Shown in pieces: positions 2,984-5,332 of a stretch of DNA of 5,332 nt (positions within the stretch are counted from its first letter, which is position 1; every line of letters starts with the position of its first letter). The translations under genes were made by a program, and so were the position numbers. The stretch is from NCBI GenBank assembly GCA_910580075.1, contig CAJTVR010000051.1:1-5332 (forward strand), written 5' to 3'. This stretch comes from an uncultured Eubacterium sp. GTDB lineage: Bacteria; Bacillota; Clostridia; Lachnospirales; Lachnospiraceae. The notes below the pieces were generated by a model. That model worked only from the letters and a program-made list of their open reading frames with translations. It ran no database searches and was not told where the DNA came from.

Positions 2984-5332
2984 TTAGGTAATTTATCAAA
3001 ATACACTTTTAATAAATCTTTGGCAAATTCCTTATACTGATCTCGTATACTCTCTAAATAATCTTCACCTGATGCTTTCTTCCTTCTATAAATATAATTT
3101 GTCACCATATCAAAACGTTTGCTTTTTATAATTTCACTCAAGCATGTTTCCAAGTCATCATGTGAAAAATATTTTCCAACCATCTGTTTAATGTTTAAAC
3201 TATAATCCCATACAGGAATATAATCTCTCTTCCAATTAACATTTAACCAACTATCATATTGGATATTTTCTCTTTTCATGACAAGCTGTTCATATTTGTC
3301 AAATCCATCAATATCTATATAATCTGCACCGCATCCGGCAGCATCTATGTTCTTCCAAAAATCAGCAAATGCAAAAGTTATTGTATCTGAGTCTGCAGCG
3401 ATTCCTACCTTTTCATATCCTGGAAAAGCAAAGGTAATCTTCCATTTATTATTACGCACTTTTGCATTTACTATGGACAACGATCCAAGAAACGGCATAC
3501 AGCAGCTATATAGAAAATAATCTTGAGGCAAATTAAAGGTAACTGTTTCCGATTCTATTAAACTAATAATATTTTTCTCTTGGTTCTTTCCTAAATGCCC
3601 AAATATAGTTCCTGACATTTGCTTTTTCCAAATAACTTTTTCGAATGGAGTTATTTTAGTTTTTTTATTTGGCATATCTAACAACAATGCAGCAAAAGGT
3701 TTCGAAAATTCTAATGAAATACTATTATTTCCCGCATAGGCTGCTTTATATTTCCAATCTCTAAATGCACATGAAGAACCAGACACTAATGTAGATATTA
3801 CAAAATCTGAATTATATACATATGCCTTTCCACAAAATCTTAAAACCATATCCACTACTTTCATATATAAATCTCTGGTTAAACGCCACATTGATAAAAA
3901 TGGCATATTCTGATTATATATTTGTTTAATAATCCTTTTTAACCTATCCTGTTCTTCCATATCGGTCATACGTTTCTGCCCAAAAAAGAAATTTATAATT
4001 AGAACTGCCCACCAGTTTATATAAATCTCTGCTATACTCCGAATCTGTGTATTAAAATAATCACTATTAAAATAGTTATCGTTGCCTTTCCAGTCTGCTT
4101 TCCACCGGCACACTACATGATCCAATAATGTCCACGCCGACATATCAACTGTTTGAAGAACTGTAAATAAATCTGAATGGGTATTTGTATTCCATTTATG
4201 TACTGACTTCAACAAAATTATATCAATAACGGTCAGACAAATCATATAAACAGTAATACGGGATTCCAGGCTTCGTACCTTTGTTAAATCGTTGACATTC
4301 AAATATTTCTTTTTCAATTCACATGCAGAAGTCCAAATATCCGCTCCAGAAATTTTTTTTTGCAAAAAATTATGTGCATTCATCTCAATATCTTCCATAA
4401 ATTCTTTCCGCTGCTCATCCTTCACTAACTCATCCATAAGCAAAAAGTAAACTTTTTTAGCAAATTCTAAATATTCTTCCAACATTTGTCTAATTTTAGA
4501 TTCCGCTTTATATACCAGCTTACTGCGTGACGCATCAATCATTTCTTCACCACTGCCTGCCAAAATATCTACATAAGCTATTGATATCTGACTCTGAGGA
4601 TCAAACTCAATATCCTCCGCTAAATGAATCCCTTTAAAAATTGTCTCAACACAGCCACCCCCTATTACTCCAAATTTTAATATAATATAGGCTGCTGATT
4701 CATTCTTTCTGTCCCAGACTGCCAATCCACGATAATCATAAGAAAATGCATAAAGATATCCTTCCATCTTCTTCTCATTTTTAAGAATGCGATTACATAT
4801 TTCTTTATTTGCTAAATCTTTAAATACACCTGACTTTATCAGTCCGCTCACTACTACTTGGTTATTAACACAAATAGGAACAATTGGTGTATAACACCAC
4901 CGTTTAAGTTCATGCGTCATTATTTTTTCCAGTTCATTTTCTGTATCACAAAGGAAATCTGTTCCATCATCAATTCCTAAATATCTTTTTTCTTGTTGCT
5001 CTGTTAAATAAAATGAAAATGAAAATATTGAACCACGTTTGACCATTTTTTCATTTTTTTTGCAAAACACATATCCCCCTGATTTTCCAGAATAAAGAGT
5101 AATTTCGTTCGCAAAAGTTTCACTATTTGACTTTGTTAAAATTTTCATCTGATCTGTAACAGAAAAAACTGTATGAAGACCTATTCCAAATGCTCCTGTC
5201 GGCTTTAGCCAGTCTGGCATTTGTTGCAATTCTTTAGAGTACCTCTTTCTCTTTCTCCAGCTATTTCCTGTTGTTAATATATTTTCTTTTAATTCATTAC
5301 TGTTATCACTTTTGTTAATTTCTTCTATCAAA
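2977..5332 (-). CDS. Hsp90-like GHKL ATPase, C-terminal 784 residues (5' end outside window)
   Basis: The frame is open to the window edge; the TTG at 5331 is most likely an internal leucine, not a start. Residues 17-28 (NILTTGNSWRKR) and GAFGIGLHTVF (46-56) match the ATP lid and second glycine box of Hsp90/HtpG-type GHKL ATPases. GSIFSFSFYL (100-109) fits the following strand. An Hsp90-type middle domain follows, with PICVNN (152-157), FKGIHL (232-237) and VDILAGSGEEMIDASRSKL (254-272). R269 aligns with the Hsp90 middle-domain arginine that contacts the ATP phosphate (the SRE of LNxSRE). The E..N and DxGxG boxes should lie just beyond the edge. About 480 C-terminal residues do not resemble the Hsp90 dimer domain and are unassigned. 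Short hydrophobic stretches at about 359-374 and 436-450 are probably buried helices. The gene ends TAA TAA, with decayed genes after it. The role is unknown; related GHKL proteins occur in conflict systems. Confidence 0.85.
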   Translation of the reverse strand, partial: LIEEINKSDNSNELKENILTTGNSWRKRKRYSKELQQMPDWLKPTGAFGIGLHTVFSVTDQMKILTKSNSETFANEITLYSGKSGGYVFCKKNEKMVKRGSIFSFSFYLTEQQEKRYLGIDDGTDFLCDTENELEKIMTHELKRWCYTPIVPICVNNQVVVSGLIKSGVFKDLANKEICNRILKNEKKMEGYLYAFSYDYRGLAVWDRKNESAAYIILKFGVIGGGCVETIFKGIHLAEDIEFDPQSQISIAYVDILAGSGEEMIDASRSKLVYKAESKIRQMLEEYLEFAKKVYFLLMDELVKDEQRKEFMEDIEMNAHNFLQKKISGADIWTSACELKKKYLNVNDLTKVRSLESRITVYMICLTVIDIILLKSVHKWNTNTHSDLFTVLQTVDMSAWTLLDHVVCRWKADWKGNDNYFNSDYFNTQIRSIAEIYINWWAVLIINFFFGQKRMTDMEEQDRLKRIIKQIYNQNMPFLSMWRLTRDLYMKVVDMVLRFCGKAYVYNSDFVISTLVSGSSCAFRDWKYKAAYAGNNSISLEFSKPFAALLLDMPNKKTKITPFEKVIWKKQMSGTIFGHLGKNQEKNIISLIESETVTFNLPQDYFLYSCCMPFLGSLSIVNAKVRNNKWKITFAFPGYEKVGIAADSDTITFAFADFWKNIDAAGCGADYIDIDGFDKYEQLVMKRENIQYDSWLNVNWKRDYIPVWDYSLNIKQMVGKYFSHDDLETCLSEIIKSKRFDMVTNYIYRRKKASGEDYLESIRDQYKEFAKDLLKVYFDKLPKG

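Noticed and set aside
5329..5331. TTG as the true start of the Hsp90-like protein
   Set aside because: The protein would begin in the ATP lid, lacking the E..N and DxGxG boxes of every GHKL ATPase. The frame is open to the edge, so the gene almost certainly continues outside.

Overview
This 5.3 kb window is AT-rich and every gene I can support lies on the minus strand. It looks like accessory DNA from a low-GC Firmicute, most likely a gut Clostridia/Lachnospiraceae member. The evidence is AGGAGG-type ribosome sites, GTG and TTG codons at starts, A/U-flanked terminators, and protein types common in those genomes (AAA-ATPase-like nucleases, IS256 transposases, small retropepsins). Species assignment is inference.

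Right part (about 2430-5332): the largest gene is an Hsp90-like GHKL ATPase of at least 784 residues. It runs off the right edge, so its ATP-binding N-terminus (the E..N and DxGxG boxes) is not visible. The second glycine box, the Hsp90-type middle domain and its catalytic-type arginine are visible, followed by about 480 residues I cannot assign. Just after its stop come stretches of protein-like sequence broken by frameshifts and stops (about 2432-2983), which look like one or two dead downstream genes.

Middle part (about 1487-2347): a compact two-gene operon with its own probable promoter and a strong terminator. It encodes an 81-residue conserved-looking small protein, overlapped by 17 nt by a 152-residue retropepsin-like aspartic protease with an ALIDTGA active site. 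A 17-codon cationic reading frame follows the protease amber stop directly and in the same frame.

Intergenic stretch (1096-1562): no gene. It holds a promoter and an SOS-box-like palindrome facing the KilA-N remnant, a 16-bp-stem inverted repeat, a possible miniature element with imperfect ends, and the bidirectional terminator.

Left part (1-1095): a gene graveyard. In minus-strand order there is a KilA-N domain fragment with an internal ochre codon, a C-terminal fragment of an AbiH-type abortive-infection protein, and the first ~45 codons of an IS256-family transposase. Then come a good promoter, a leader of about 180 nt, and the first 13 codons of what looks like an AAA-ATPase-like/PD-(D/E)XK protein leaving the left edge. 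The KilA-N and AbiH pieces lack usable intact reading frames and are easy to miss.

Taken together, the window resembles a decaying prophage/defence island: phage-type KilA-N, AbiH, IS remnants and an Hsp90-like ATPase of the kind seen in conflict systems. The candidates for undescribed biology are the Hsp90-like ATPase and the small-protein/retropepsin pair. Any functional link between them is unproven.
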